In this document: in pieces, positions 48,543-56,975 of the stretch | How positions within the stretch are numbered: position 1 is the stretch's first letter | How the letters are laid out: each line of letters opens with the position of its first letter | From: CALXOJ01 sp034120015 | GTDB taxonomy: Bacteria; Spirochaetota; Spirochaetia; JAFGXN01 | Assembly (NCBI GenBank): GCA_034120015.1 | Contig: JAXEIF010000019.1 | Span: forward strand, 1 to 57,147 | Length of the DNA stretch: 57,147 bases | Reading direction: 5' to 3' | Program-made: the position numbers and the translations under genes | Notes under the pieces: model-generated | Databases searched by the model: none | What the model was told of the DNA's origin: nothing | What the model saw: only the letters and a program-made list of their open reading frames with translations

Positions 48543-48569
48543 AAAAAGCCGCCCTGTGCGGCTTTTTTT
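48543..48569. terminator. bidirectional terminator between glnN and tmRNA
   Basis: Stem AAAAAGCCGC (48543-48552) / GCGGCTTTTT (48558-48567), loop CCTGT, T-rich on both strands. It ends both glnN (+) and the tmRNA transcript (-). Confidence 0.92.
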
Positions 48570-48628
48570 ATTTGCGGAACAGAAAAACGGGCAAGAAGTG
48601 ACCGGAAAACGGCCGGAGATCGGGGGAA

Positions 48629-48972
48629 TGGAGGTGGCGAGAATCGAACTCGCGTCCCGGCGGGCACACCAACAGCATCCTACATGCTTAGTTTTATCCG
48701 GTGATTTAAGCAACTAAGTCGGACAAAACAAAACCTTAATTACCGATCCGGTAAAATGTCCCGAAATACCCCCGGCAGGCAATCGGTCAGTCCCTGTTTC
48801 TGACAGGTCTTTCATCCTTAGGAACAGCAGGAATCAGACCCGGGTTGCCGTATTAGGCAGCCAAAGCGTAATTCGCTTTTCCAGATAAATTGAGTGTCCC
48901 TTTTAAAGAGTGAGGCAGCTCTGCATGCAGCCGAAGTCTGCGACATCCGTCGGTCGAAACCGGTGCACCCCC
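48629..48972 (-). ncRNA. ssrA: transfer-messenger RNA
   Basis: 344 nt on the minus strand. The 5' end GGGGGUG pairs with the 3' CACCUCC to form the acceptor stem; the T arm reads GACGCGAGTTCGATTCTCGCC. CCA is not encoded. The tag reading frame ends ANYALAA then TAA (stop at 48855-48853), matching the usual ALAA proteolysis tag; the resume codon cannot be set from sequence alone. Partner of SmpB at 18928-19401. Promoter TTGCCT-17-TATTTT lies just upstream. Confidence 0.95.
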
Positions 48973-48980
48973 TTTCTTTT

Positions 48981-49009
48981 AAAATAACATAAACAGCGAA
49001 AAGAGGCAA
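48981..49009 (-). promoter_or_regulatory. promoter of tmRNA
   Basis: Minus strand: -35 TTGCCT (49009-49004), 17-nt spacer, -10 TATTTT (48986-48981). The RNA begins 8-9 nt downstream at 48972. Confidence 0.75.
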
Positions 49010-49016
49010 GCGCTCC

Positions 49017-49045
49017 TTGAAAAATCGTCCCGTTTCTGATAGAAT
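49017..49045 (+). promoter_or_regulatory. promoter of the Pur-domain gene
   Basis: -35 TTGAAA (49017-49022), 17-nt spacer, -10 TAGAAT (49040-49045). Leader about 20 nt with a weak GGAA/GAGAG ribosome site. It is back-to-back with the tmRNA promoter. Confidence 0.65.
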
Positions 49046-49070
49046 GCGCACAGGAATAAGAGAGACAGAT

Positions 49071-49541
49071 ATGGAAAACAAGAAAGCCAAACCGGTCGCA
49101 CACCGGACCAGAGAAGGGGCCTCTAAATCACGAAAAACCGAAGATAAAAATTTTACGTCCCCAAAAGGCCGCATCGGCAGTACGGAGCGCAAAGAAAAAC
49201 CGTTCGAAAAATTCTACAAAAAAGAAAAACCGCTCGACAGAATCGAACGGGAAATTCTGAAAAAGTCGGAAACACCTTCCCATCGGGGTGAAATCTTTAC
49301 GGAACGTTTTTCGACCGGCAAGCAGAGAACTTATTTCTTCAATGTGAAGGAAAACCGGCTTGGTGATATTTATCTGAATATTGTCGAAAGCAAAGAAAGC
49401 GAAAGCTCGCTCGGCTTTGACCGGCATCAGATTGTCGTCTTTAAAGAAGACCTTCAGGAGTTTCTGCAGGTGTTAAACCGCTCTATCGACGCCATGCAGA
49501 ACCCCGATAAAAAACGGGTCAAAGTGATCAAAAAGAAATAG
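49071..49541 (+). CDS. Pur-domain (DUF3276) nucleic-acid-binding protein, BpuR-like
   Basis: 156 residues. The first 75 are basic and low-complexity (RKTEDKNFTSPKGRIGSTERKEK), likely disordered. The rest is a PUR-alpha-type domain: GEIFTERFSTGKQRTYFFNVKEN, LGDIYLNIVESK and HQIVVFKEDLQEFLQ. In Borrelia burgdorferi the homologue BpuR binds DNA and RNA and represses several genes. ATG 49071 begins MENKKAKP; a longer frame from 49017 would start within the promoter. The gene stands alone, next to the tmRNA, and is convergent with rnhB. Confidence 0.88.
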   Translation: MENKKAKPVAHRTREGASKSRKTEDKNFTSPKGRIGSTERKEKPFEKFYKKEKPLDRIEREILKKSETPSHRGEIFTERFSTGKQRTYFFNVKENRLGDIYLNIVESKESESSLGFDRHQIVVFKEDLQEFLQVLNRSIDAMQNPDKKRVKVIKKK

Positions 49542-49557
49542 AGCCGTTTCAACCGGT

Positions 49558-50115
49558 TCAGTCGATGCGGAACGACCGGCGGTGAATCGGACTCAACCCG
49601 ATTCGCCGGCACGCATCGCGGTGCGCTTCTGTCGGATACCCTTTGTGGCGGGCAAACCCGTATGCGGGGTACAATTTATCCATTTCGCACATATACCGGT
49701 CCCGTTCCACTTTAGCCAGAATCGAAGCGGCCATAATTTCGGGAACAAGCGTGTCGCCTTTAACAATTGCCCGGCACGGCACGCCGACCGGCGGTATCCG
49801 GTTTCCGTCTGCAAGACATTCCCATTCACCGACATGAGGCAGCCGGCGGCGGATTTCTTCAAACGCCAGCGCCATTGCTTTTAAAGAAGCCTGTAAAATA
49901 TTGATCCGGTCGATTTCCTCCGGGGAAATAAAAACCGTCGCACAGGCGAGTGCCTCCTTTCGGATTAAATCGTAAAGCCGCTCCCGCTTTCGGGCAGAGA
50001 GTTTTTTGGAGTCATTGAGTAACCCAACCGGAAAATCGGGCGGTAAAACCGCCGCACCTGCCGTCACCGGACCCGCCAGAGGGCCGCGGCCGGCTTCATC
50101 CAAACCGCAAATCAT
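49558..50115 (-). CDS. rnhB: ribonuclease HII
   Basis: Cleaves RNA in RNA/DNA hybrids and removes misincorporated ribonucleotides. 185 residues. The catalytic DE of GLDEAGRGPLAGPV (D6, E7), LLNDSKKLSARKR, and IMAASILAKVERDRYM give the acidic active site. Start ATG 50115 fits the family N-terminus MICGLDEAGRG; the in-frame extension to 50235 is not supported. No strong Shine-Dalgarno is next to it; a weak GGTG is 13 nt away. Confidence 0.95.
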   Translation of the reverse strand: MICGLDEAGRGPLAGPVTAGAAVLPPDFPVGLLNDSKKLSARKRERLYDLIRKEALACATVFISPEEIDRINILQASLKAMALAFEEIRRRLPHVGEWECLADGNRIPPVGVPCRAIVKGDTLVPEIMAASILAKVERDRYMCEMDKLYPAYGFARHKGYPTEAHRDACRRIGLSPIHRRSFRID

Positions 50116-50203
50116 AATTGACTGTACACCTTTTTGCGAAAAAGGAAAACCGTTTTGTAATGCTGTCCGTGAAAAACGAAGTCCGTTTTTCACGCTTTTT
50201 TGC

Positions 50204-50232
50204 TTTTCACAAAGCGCGATTTCTGTTATAAT
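50204..50232 (+). promoter_or_regulatory. promoter of the smc operon
   Basis: -35 TTTTCA (50204-50209), 17-nt spacer, perfect -10 TATAAT (50227-50232). Leader of about 27 nt with GGGG before the GTG at 50265. Confidence 0.55.
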
Positions 50233-50264
50233 CAAATGATATTTTATCCTTTCGGGGTTGATTT

Positions 50265-53123
50265 GTGCTTTTAAAGAGTTTGGAAATTTTCGGATTTAAG
50301 TCGTTTCAGAAGCGGACAAAAATTGAATTTGCGGACGGAATCACCGCGCTGTTGGGACCCAACGGCTGCGGAAAAAGTAATGTCGTCGAAGCCATCAAAT
50401 GGGTTTTGGGCGAACAGTCGGCAAAATCGTTGCGTGCCAAATCGATGAGCGAAATCATATTTAAAGGAACGCAGGAAGAACCGCCGATGAATATGGCGGA
50501 AGTCCGGCTGACTTTTCAGGACGACGATAATGTGATGAATCTCGGTGTGGCCGATGTTTCGATTAAGCGGCGCGTTTACCGTGCCGGCGAGAACGAATAT
50601 TTCATCAACGAAACGCCGGTTCTGCTCAAAGATATCCGCGAGCTTTTTTTCGATACCGGAATGGGAAAGTCGGCTTATTCGATTATCGAACAGGGTCAGA
50701 TCGACCGGATTCTTTCCACAAAGCCGGAAGACCGCCGCTTTATTTTCGACGAAGTGGCCGGAATCAACAAATTCAAAGCCCGTCAGCAGGAAGCCGAGCG
50801 GAAACTGGAGCAGACGTCCGCCAATCTGGAGCAGGCCGCACTGATTATGAAAGATGTGAGCCGCAGTCACGATCTGCTGAAATCGCAGGCGGAAAAGGCG
50901 GTGCTGGCGCGCGAGCTGAAAACGCAGATTTTCGACATCGAAATCAAACTGCAGCTTCTGAAACTGCGCCGTCACCTCGAAACGAAAAACACAAAAGAAA
51001 CCGCATACAACGAGCGGGTGCTGGAAAAAGTCAAACTTCAGGACTCCATCGAAGAGATGTCGAAAGCGCTCCAGGCCGGCAAAGGCGAACTCGATTCGAT
51101 GGAAAACAAAATGCAGCAGACGCTGACGCTGCTCAACAGTCTCAAATACGAAAAACAGAGCCTCGAATCGGCTATCGGGTTTCTCGAAGAAAAGGAGAAC
51201 GGCATTCTCGACACCATTGCCTCGCTTGAGGAGGCACTTTCGCATGTCGAGGAAAAGATCAAAGAAATCGACAAACGGATTCTCGATAAACAGGAGATCA
51301 TCGAAAGTTACGATTTGAAGCTGGGCGAACTCGAAGAGGAAAAAGCGAAACTGTCCGGCGAAATCGGGTATGCCCGCGAGAAAACGGCGTTGAACAGCGA
51401 CGAAATCCGGACGCTGCAGGTGAGGATTCGGGAAAACGAAACGCTTCAGAGGCAGTTGAACGCCGATATGGCGGCGCTGACCGACGACATCGTGCGCAAG
51501 CTGGACGAAGGATTTAAGGAAACCGATTTTAATTTCGAAGCCAAACACCGGCTGGAAGAGGAAATCGAAGCGGTGCTGACCGAAATGAAAGCGATTATCG
51601 GCGCCAAAAGCGGCATCGCGAAACTGCTGAAAGCGCCCGAATCGCCGCTGAGCAGCGACGAAACCGAAAGTATGGCCGATTCGCTCTACACCGGGTGGGT
51701 GGAAACGGCGCGCCTGTGGGATGCCCTCAGTCAGGCGTTTGAAAAATACCGCAATGTTTTGCCCCGTTTTTTGGAAGATTTTCTTTCGCCGGAAGGTCTT
51801 GTGGCGGAAAAGAAAAAGATTCACGACAAAATCGACCGCCTGATTGCCGATATCGAATCGGGTCGGGAGCGGATTGCCGAACTGACCGACGAAAACCATT
51901 TTCTCGAAAGTCGCATCGCCGAAGACCGCGCCCGCGAAGGACAGCTCAACATCAAAAAAGTGCAGCTGGAAACACAGCGGCAGGGCTTCGAGGATCAGAT
52001 AGCTCTGCACGAAACCGAAAAAGCGGAACAGTACAAATCGGTCGAAAAAAATCAGGCACTGATCCGAACCGAAAACGAAAAACTCCATGATGTCCGTAAT
52101 CAGATCAAAGAAAAAAAACAGGACATCGATATGATCGAGAAGCAGAGGGAAAAGCTCAATGCCGAGTATCATAACCTGGAAAAAAATATTTCCAAAAACA
52201 GCGAGAGTCTGATTAAAGCCGCCGAAAAAATCTCCAAAACGCAGGACCGTCTGCGCGATATGGAAGAGAATCTTTCGAGCCTCAACGCCTCTCTGATTGC
52301 CGTTAAAGCCGACATTAAAAACATTTACGAAAACTTTACCGACAAACACGGCCGCAGTCTCTCCGAATTCGACAGCATGGTTTACGAAATTTCGGATAAA
52401 GAGCCGCAGCTGAAAAGCGACTACGAATCCAAAACCAAAACGCTGAGCGGTCTCGGCAGTATCAACTACATGGCTCCCGAAGAATACAAAGAGGTCAAAG
52501 AACGCTACGATTTTCTTTCCGCGCAAATCAAAGACCTCGAAACCGCTAAAAAAGATTTGGAAAAGGTGACCGAAAAAATCAAAGCCGAAGCGACGGAGAT
52601 GTTCGAAGAGGCGTTTAAAAAGGTGCGCAAAAACTTTCACTCGATGTTCCGCCGGCTTTTCGGGGGCGGAAACGCCGAAATCCGTCTGTTGGATACTTCC
52701 GATGTGCTCAACAGCGGTATCGAAATTCTGGCCGAACCGCCGGGACTGAAGCTGCAGTCCATCGGGCTGCTCTCCGGAGGACAGCGGTCGATGACGTCGG
52801 TAGCGCTTATTTTTGCGATTTTCATGGTGAAACCGTCGCCGTTCTGTCTGCTCGACGAAATCGATGCCGCTCTCGACGAGAGCAACATCGGTCATTTTAT
52901 TTCGACGCTGCAGGAGTTCTCTCACCAGTCGCAGTTTATTATTATTACACACAACAAAAAAACGGCCGCCGCCGCTTCGTCCATCATCGGAGTGACGATG
53001 CCGAAAGCCGGTATTTCCGCCGTTTTTTCCACTCAGCTGGACAACGAAAGCCGTGTTTACCGCGAAAAACGTCTGGCGCAGATAGAGGAGGCCGAATCAC
53101 ATGATTCAATTGAAGAAGATTGA
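50265..53123 (+). CDS. smc: chromosome segregation protein Smc, short form
   Basis: An SMC ATPase that organises and segregates the chromosome. 952 residues against about 1,150-1,190 in B. subtilis. Walker A GPNGCGKSN starts at residue 31, the signature LLSGGQRSMTS and Walker B FCLLDEIDAALDE are near the C-terminus, and two coiled coils flank the centre. The centre (about 410-520) has no recognisable SMC hinge; instead a short helical stretch (KLLKAPESPLSS, WVETARLWDALSQAFEKY) is seen. GTG is the start; MLLKSLEIFGFKSF resembles the Treponema Smc N-terminus. The next gene overlaps by 23 nt. Confidence 0.94.
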   Translation: MLLKSLEIFGFKSFQKRTKIEFADGITALLGPNGCGKSNVVEAIKWVLGEQSAKSLRAKSMSEIIFKGTQEEPPMNMAEVRLTFQDDDNVMNLGVADVSIKRRVYRAGENEYFINETPVLLKDIRELFFDTGMGKSAYSIIEQGQIDRILSTKPEDRRFIFDEVAGINKFKARQQEAERKLEQTSANLEQAALIMKDVSRSHDLLKSQAEKAVLARELKTQIFDIEIKLQLLKLRRHLETKNTKETAYNERVLEKVKLQDSIEEMSKALQAGKGELDSMENKMQQTLTLLNSLKYEKQSLESAIGFLEEKENGILDTIASLEEALSHVEEKIKEIDKRILDKQEIIESYDLKLGELEEEKAKLSGEIGYAREKTALNSDEIRTLQVRIRENETLQRQLNADMAALTDDIVRKLDEGFKETDFNFEAKHRLEEEIEAVLTEMKAIIGAKSGIAKLLKAPESPLSSDETESMADSLYTGWVETARLWDALSQAFEKYRNVLPRFLEDFLSPEGLVAEKKKIHDKIDRLIADIESGRERIAELTDENHFLESRIAEDRAREGQLNIKKVQLETQRQGFEDQIALHETEKAEQYKSVEKNQALIRTENEKLHDVRNQIKEKKQDIDMIEKQREKLNAEYHNLEKNISKNSESLIKAAEKISKTQDRLRDMEENLSSLNASLIAVKADIKNIYENFTDKHGRSLSEFDSMVYEISDKEPQLKSDYESKTKTLSGLGSINYMAPEEYKEVKERYDFLSAQIKDLETAKKDLEKVTEKIKAEATEMFEEAFKKVRKNFHSMFRRLFGGGNAEIRLLDTSDVLNSGIEILAEPPGLKLQSIGLLSGGQRSMTSVALIFAIFMVKPSPFCLLDEIDAALDESNIGHFISTLQEFSHQSQFIIITHNKKTAAAASSIIGVTMPKAGISAVFSTQLDNESRVYREKRLAQIEEAESHDSIEED

Positions 53124-53598
53124 CTGGAACTTTAAACGGGCGCTGAAGCGGCGCAAACGGGAAGCCGAATGGGCCAAAGAGGACGGAACCGCCAAACCGT
53201 CGCGGCTGTCGGTTTTATCTTCCGATATTTCCGCCTTTACCCGTTCCCGTTCTTTTAAACTGTATCTGCTGGCGGTGCTGCTGACGGCCGTTGTTCTGGC
53301 CGGAATTCTTGTCTCGGTCGGGCTTGTCAAAAAATCATCACTGAAAAGCCGTATGGCCGAAGAGGCGACCTTCAACGAATTCGTGGGTCAGTCGACCGAG
53401 ATTCTCAAAGTCTCCGATTTGGCCATTCCCGATTCGTTCAAGGGAGAAGAGAAGGAAGGCCCGATCCGATACCGCGAACGGATGAAAAAATGGACGCCCG
53501 AAATGGTTGCGCCTTACAAAAACGATTCCCGGGCCCTGGCCGAAGAGATTCTGGCGGAAGAAAATGAGAAGCGGATTCGGGAAATTCTTAACGATTAG
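53101..53598 (+). CDS. membrane protein of unknown function, downstream of smc
   Basis: Not recognised. 165 residues: a basic cytoplasmic start (LKKIDWNFKRALKRRKREAEW), one membrane segment (about 56-78, YLLAVLLTAVVLAGILVSVGL), and a charged, probably helical outer part with KWTPEMVAPY and LAEEILAEENEKRI. Start ATG 53101 has GGAGG 9 nt upstream and lies within the end of smc, so translation is coupled. It could be an envelope partner of cell-cycle proteins, but nothing in the sequence proves this. Confidence 0.75.
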   Translation: MIQLKKIDWNFKRALKRRKREAEWAKEDGTAKPSRLSVLSSDISAFTRSRSFKLYLLAVLLTAVVLAGILVSVGLVKKSSLKSRMAEEATFNEFVGQSTEILKVSDLAIPDSFKGEEKEGPIRYRERMKKWTPEMVAPYKNDSRALAEEILAEENEKRIREILND

Positions 53599-53956
53599 TT
53601 TGTTTCTGACAGTTGCGGCGGTTTCGGCTTTCGGTTACGAACCGCCTTTTTTCCGCAACGAAACGGTCGAAATTCCGGGTCGTTCTATTTTATATCTCGG
53701 ATACGAAAAAACCGACGGCGAGGCGAACCCGCGGCTTTACCCGCAGCTGACCGGAAAAGAGCAGCGCGGTGACGTGACCGTTTTCCGTTTCCGTTTCCGC
53801 GAACGCGGTGTTTACCGCCTGACATTCCAGCAGCAGAATCACACGACGGCGGAAACCTCTGTTTTGGAACGGGAAGTGCGGGTCGGGGCGGAGGAAAACC
53901 CGGTTACCGGGGATTCAAATCCTCAAACGCAGCCGCCGACGGAGGAACGCAGGTGA
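53564..53956 (+). CDS. exported protein of unknown function (beta-rich)
   Basis: 130 residues with a signal peptide (about 1-24, FGKFLTISLFLTVAAVSAFG). The mature part is beta-rich with FFRNETVEIPGRSILYLGYE and FRFRERGVYRLTFQ, like a small Ig-type domain, and ends in a Pro/Gln/Thr-rich tail. It overlaps the previous gene by 35 nt in a different frame and the next by 4 nt. ATG 53564 is preferred because it gives the signal peptide. A role in the envelope is inferred; no family is recognised. Confidence 0.72.
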   Translation: MRSGFGKFLTISLFLTVAAVSAFGYEPPFFRNETVEIPGRSILYLGYEKTDGEANPRLYPQLTGKEQRGDVTVFRFRFRERGVYRLTFQQQNHTTAETSVLEREVRVGAEENPVTGDSNPQTQPPTEERR

Positions 53957-54435
53957 CTGTGCGCCCGATGAAGCCTTCCGAATTTCGTTTCCTGCGCGGG
54001 CTTTTGTACGAAGCCGTATTCATTCCCGCAGGCGAAACACCGCCTCCCAAGGAGATTGTGATGCTTCCGGAGCTTCGGCTTTATTGGGAATCGTTCGGAA
54101 TCCAACGGGGCGATATCGCGGTAACGGCCGAAATCGACGGAAGTCCGATTGGAGCTGCCTGGACGCGGATTGTCGATGATTATGCTCACATCGATGAAGA
54201 AATCCCTTCGCTGGCGGTGGCCTTATTCCCCCCGTTCCGCGGACAGGGAATCGGCACGCGGCTTTTGCTTTCGCTTTTCGGTGAATTGCGGCGCAACGGG
54301 TTTTCTCGTGTTTCGCTGTCCGTGCAGAAAGAAAACCCGGCTTACCGGCTTTACTGCCGTCTCGGGTTTCAAATGCTTTCGGATCACGGTTGCGAATGTG
54401 TGATGGTGAAAGATCTGACACAGGAGAGTCGGTAA
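53953..54435 (+). CDS. GNAT-family N-acetyltransferase
   Basis: 160 residues of the Gcn5-related fold: motif A FPPFRGQGIGTRLLLSL (from about residue 92) with the acetyl-CoA loop RGQGIG, and motif B ENPAYRLYCRLGF. The substrate is unknown. Start GTG 53953 overlaps the previous stop (GTGA), with GGAGG 7 nt upstream. The lipoprotein protease starts 1 nt after its stop, so all genes from smc to here may be one transcript. Confidence 0.9.
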   Translation: MTVRPMKPSEFRFLRGLLYEAVFIPAGETPPPKEIVMLPELRLYWESFGIQRGDIAVTAEIDGSPIGAAWTRIVDDYAHIDEEIPSLAVALFPPFRGQGIGTRLLLSLFGELRRNGFSRVSLSVQKENPAYRLYCRLGFQMLSDHGCECVMVKDLTQESR

Positions 54436-54436
54436 T

Positions 54437-55948
54437 ATGCGTAACAGGATGATCTTTTTTCTGATTGTTTTGTTTTCATTTTCGGCCGTTACAGCCTGCC
54501 ATCCCGATCCGCCGCTGCCTCCCGCATCCGGAGGTACTCATATCGACGAAGACGGTTCTTCCCAGGAGCCTTCACCCCCCGGCGGAGAAACCGGCAGTGA
54601 ATCGGGAAGCGAAAGCGGCGGTGAATCCGGCGGCAATGAGGAGGGAAGTGAAGAACTGCCGCCTCCGCCGGAAAATCCCGATATGGTTTACATTATTCTC
54701 GATCCCAACGGGGGAACGGGTGAGCGGCTTTACGAAGAGCGGGGTAAAAACACGGTGTACTATTCCGCGTATACCTCTTTTATCAAAAGCGGTTACGCCT
54801 TTCTGGGATGGGCGGAAAGCAAAACCGCGGAGACGGTTCTTTACGCCGACGGCAGCCCCATTCCCGTTACGGATAACCGCATTCTTTATGCGGTATGGAT
54901 TCCCGAAACCGAAGCTTATACCGTGACATTCGACCTGAAAGGCGGTATCGACAACGGCATGCCGAAGAAACTGTCCTGCCGCCCCGGCGGTTTCGTTTTG
55001 CTGCCTTCTTTAAACAATACCTATAAAGCCGGATTTGTACGAGACGGCTATTCTCCCGACGGAACGGCCGCTTCCGGACTGCTGAAAGCGGAGACGGAAT
55101 TTTTCCCCACATCCGATACGACTCTTTGCGTTGTGTGGGGTGACGGCCGTTCTCCGCAGTATGCGGGCGAAGAAAAGTGGGTGCGGGGCGTTACGGTTGC
55201 ACCGCAAGACTGGAAAACCTGGTGGAGTGAATACGGTGAGAAAACCGCATTCCACCGCCCGGATGCCGGCTGGTACGATGTGTATCAGGGAAACAAAGAG
55301 CTGTGTTGGGCTGCTGTCGCTTCCGATATGCTGCTGTGGTGGTATGATACCAATCGTGATGCAGTCAACGCCTATATTGCGGCTCACCCCGAACGCCGTT
55401 TTCCATCCTTTGATTATGACGGCAGGGGCGGAAGCGGTATTTTCTCGTATTTTGAGGAACACTGGACCGATAAAGGAAATCAACCCACTGTCGGACTGAA
55501 TTGGTTTCTGACCGGTAATGCGGGAGTATCGGGCGGAGGTCTCTTTCGGGATTTGTTTGCGGGAAAGGAAGTCACTGCCCGGACAGGTTTGGTGACGAAA
55601 GCAACTTTCAATAATGTACTGACGGAGGCTCTGGAGGAAAATAAGATGCCCGGTATCGAAATTTATGCCTACGGCCCCCATGTGATTGCGGTGTGGGGCG
55701 TACGCTACGGCAGTGACGGGTTTATCGACAGACTCTACATTACCGATTCCGCCGTTGTCAACGAAAACGACGGCACATCATCTTACGGCGGTCTTCAATA
55801 CACTCCCGTCACCTACGGAGCCGACGGAACACCTTACATTGATTACAATCAGGGATATGATCAGGCATCCGTGAGAACGCTGTACACATTTTCATCCTGC
55901 AAAGAGATATGGAACGAATACCGAAAATCGGGTAGAAGACAACAGTGA
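54437..55948 (+). CDS. IdeS/Mac (peptidase C66)-like cysteine protease lipoprotein with two InlB-type repeats
   Basis: 503 residues. Signal peptide and lipobox AVTAC (Cys21), then an acidic S/G/E-rich linker (about 30-80), two Listeria-Bacteroides (Flg_new/InlB) repeats (about 85-160 and 160-235: LDPNGGTGERLYEERG, FLGWAESK; VTFDLKGGIDNGMPKKL), and a C-terminal domain aligned by eye with IdeS: KWVRGVTVAPQDW, GWYDVYQGNKELCWAA, SDMLLWWYDTN, GPHVIAVWG and LYITDSA. The triad is then Cys290, His415 and Asp437. IdeS cleaves IgG; dentipain is the T. denticola member. Whether this one cuts IgG cannot be told. Start ATG 54437; ribosome site AGGAG. Confidence 0.86.
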   Translation: MRNRMIFFLIVLFSFSAVTACHPDPPLPPASGGTHIDEDGSSQEPSPPGGETGSESGSESGGESGGNEEGSEELPPPPENPDMVYIILDPNGGTGERLYEERGKNTVYYSAYTSFIKSGYAFLGWAESKTAETVLYADGSPIPVTDNRILYAVWIPETEAYTVTFDLKGGIDNGMPKKLSCRPGGFVLLPSLNNTYKAGFVRDGYSPDGTAASGLLKAETEFFPTSDTTLCVVWGDGRSPQYAGEEKWVRGVTVAPQDWKTWWSEYGEKTAFHRPDAGWYDVYQGNKELCWAAVASDMLLWWYDTNRDAVNAYIAAHPERRFPSFDYDGRGGSGIFSYFEEHWTDKGNQPTVGLNWFLTGNAGVSGGGLFRDLFAGKEVTARTGLVTKATFNNVLTEALEENKMPGIEIYAYGPHVIAVWGVRYGSDGFIDRLYITDSAVVNENDGTSSYGGLQYTPVTYGADGTPYIDYNQGYDQASVRTLYTFSSCKEIWNEYRKSGRRQQ

Positions 55949-56033
55949 AAAAACGGATCTTAACATGTCACGGAAAATGGATCTGCCGGGAAAACAAAAC
56001 CGGAATTGTGATAAACAGGGAGAAAAGAAAACC

Positions 56034-56975
56034 GTGAAAACCTTTAAAATCATTTCTGTGTTGTGTCTGTCGGTGCGGATGATAGGCACCGGACTGCCTG
56101 CCTCTGCGTCCGGACAACCGACCCGGGAGCAGATAGAAAGCATTAATCTGCTTGTGGCAAATATGGTGCCGAATCCACGGAATGAGTGCGTACAGTTCAA
56201 TCCCAAACATCAGCGGGTGTATGTAACGGAAATCAGATATTGGGATTATGCCCAAGGCCTTGTTGACTATGGAACCACCGGATACCTTGCCCGTGCTTTC
56301 GAGTATCATTTTTCAAACGGCATGATTACATCCGTAAATATCCTGCATCTGTATGAGGACGGAGTAATGAAATTCCCGTGGCTTGAAATTTCCGCAGATA
56401 AAACAAGTCTGCAAATAACGGAAAGAGGAATCAATTTTATAACCCATAAAGAAAAAGAACCGGTTGTACTGCGGTATGTTATGAAAAACGGAAGCCTGAA
56501 ACTGCAGGATTTCTCTCCGCAAACCCGCACCGATGAAAGAAGATTTGAAATCATACAGACAGAAGAAGGGCTTGAACTTTATGCGTGGGGATTTTTCGGC
56601 AGGCAGCCGGCCTGGAAAATCAGACGGGACGGAGATCTCCTGGAGTTTCATAATGATGACGGTTCATATATGAAATATGAAAACGGAATTCTTATGGAAC
56701 GGCATTTGGGTAATAATGCTCCGGCACGGTTCGGGTATACAACGGCAAACGGAATAGGGCAGTATCGGAAGATCGGTGAAGACGGAGAAGTTGAACCCAT
56801 TCTGGGGATTGAACGAAAAACAGACGAAGACGGTTATCTGATATACGAAAGACAGGAACCTCCCGGTCCTATTATTGAATCGGCAGGTAAGACAGAAATA
56901 TTTATGGAAAATGAAATATTTGAGTCAGATTTATTCAACCCATTCTCACATAACGAAGGAAGAAATTTCAAATGA
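56034..56975 (+). CDS. exported protein of unknown function
   Basis: Not recognised. With GTG 56034 the product is 313 residues and starts with a signal peptide (MKTFKIISVLCLSV...LPASASG). The longer frame from 55965 would place 23 hydrophilic residues before the signal peptide, so it is less likely; GGAG lies 10 nt upstream of the GTG. The mature protein is beta-rich and has several YD/GN-like segments (FSNGMITSVNILHLYEDG, EFHNDDGSYMKYENGILM), suggesting a short repeat of the RHS/YD kind; this is only an impression. AT-richness rises along the gene. Confidence 0.7.
   Translation: MKTFKIISVLCLSVRMIGTGLPASASGQPTREQIESINLLVANMVPNPRNECVQFNPKHQRVYVTEIRYWDYAQGLVDYGTTGYLARAFEYHFSNGMITSVNILHLYEDGVMKFPWLEISADKTSLQITERGINFITHKEKEPVVLRYVMKNGSLKLQDFSPQTRTDERRFEIIQTEEGLELYAWGFFGRQPAWKIRRDGDLLEFHNDDGSYMKYENGILMERHLGNNAPARFGYTTANGIGQYRKIGEDGEVEPILGIERKTDEDGYLIYERQEPPGPIIESAGKTEIFMENEIFESDLFNPFSHNEGRNFK

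Noticed and set aside
50271..52952. 893-codon open frame on the minus strand of smc
   Set aside because: It is antisense to a clear smc gene, is rich in F, Q and R as antisense frames of such codon usage are, has no recognisable domain and no start signal.
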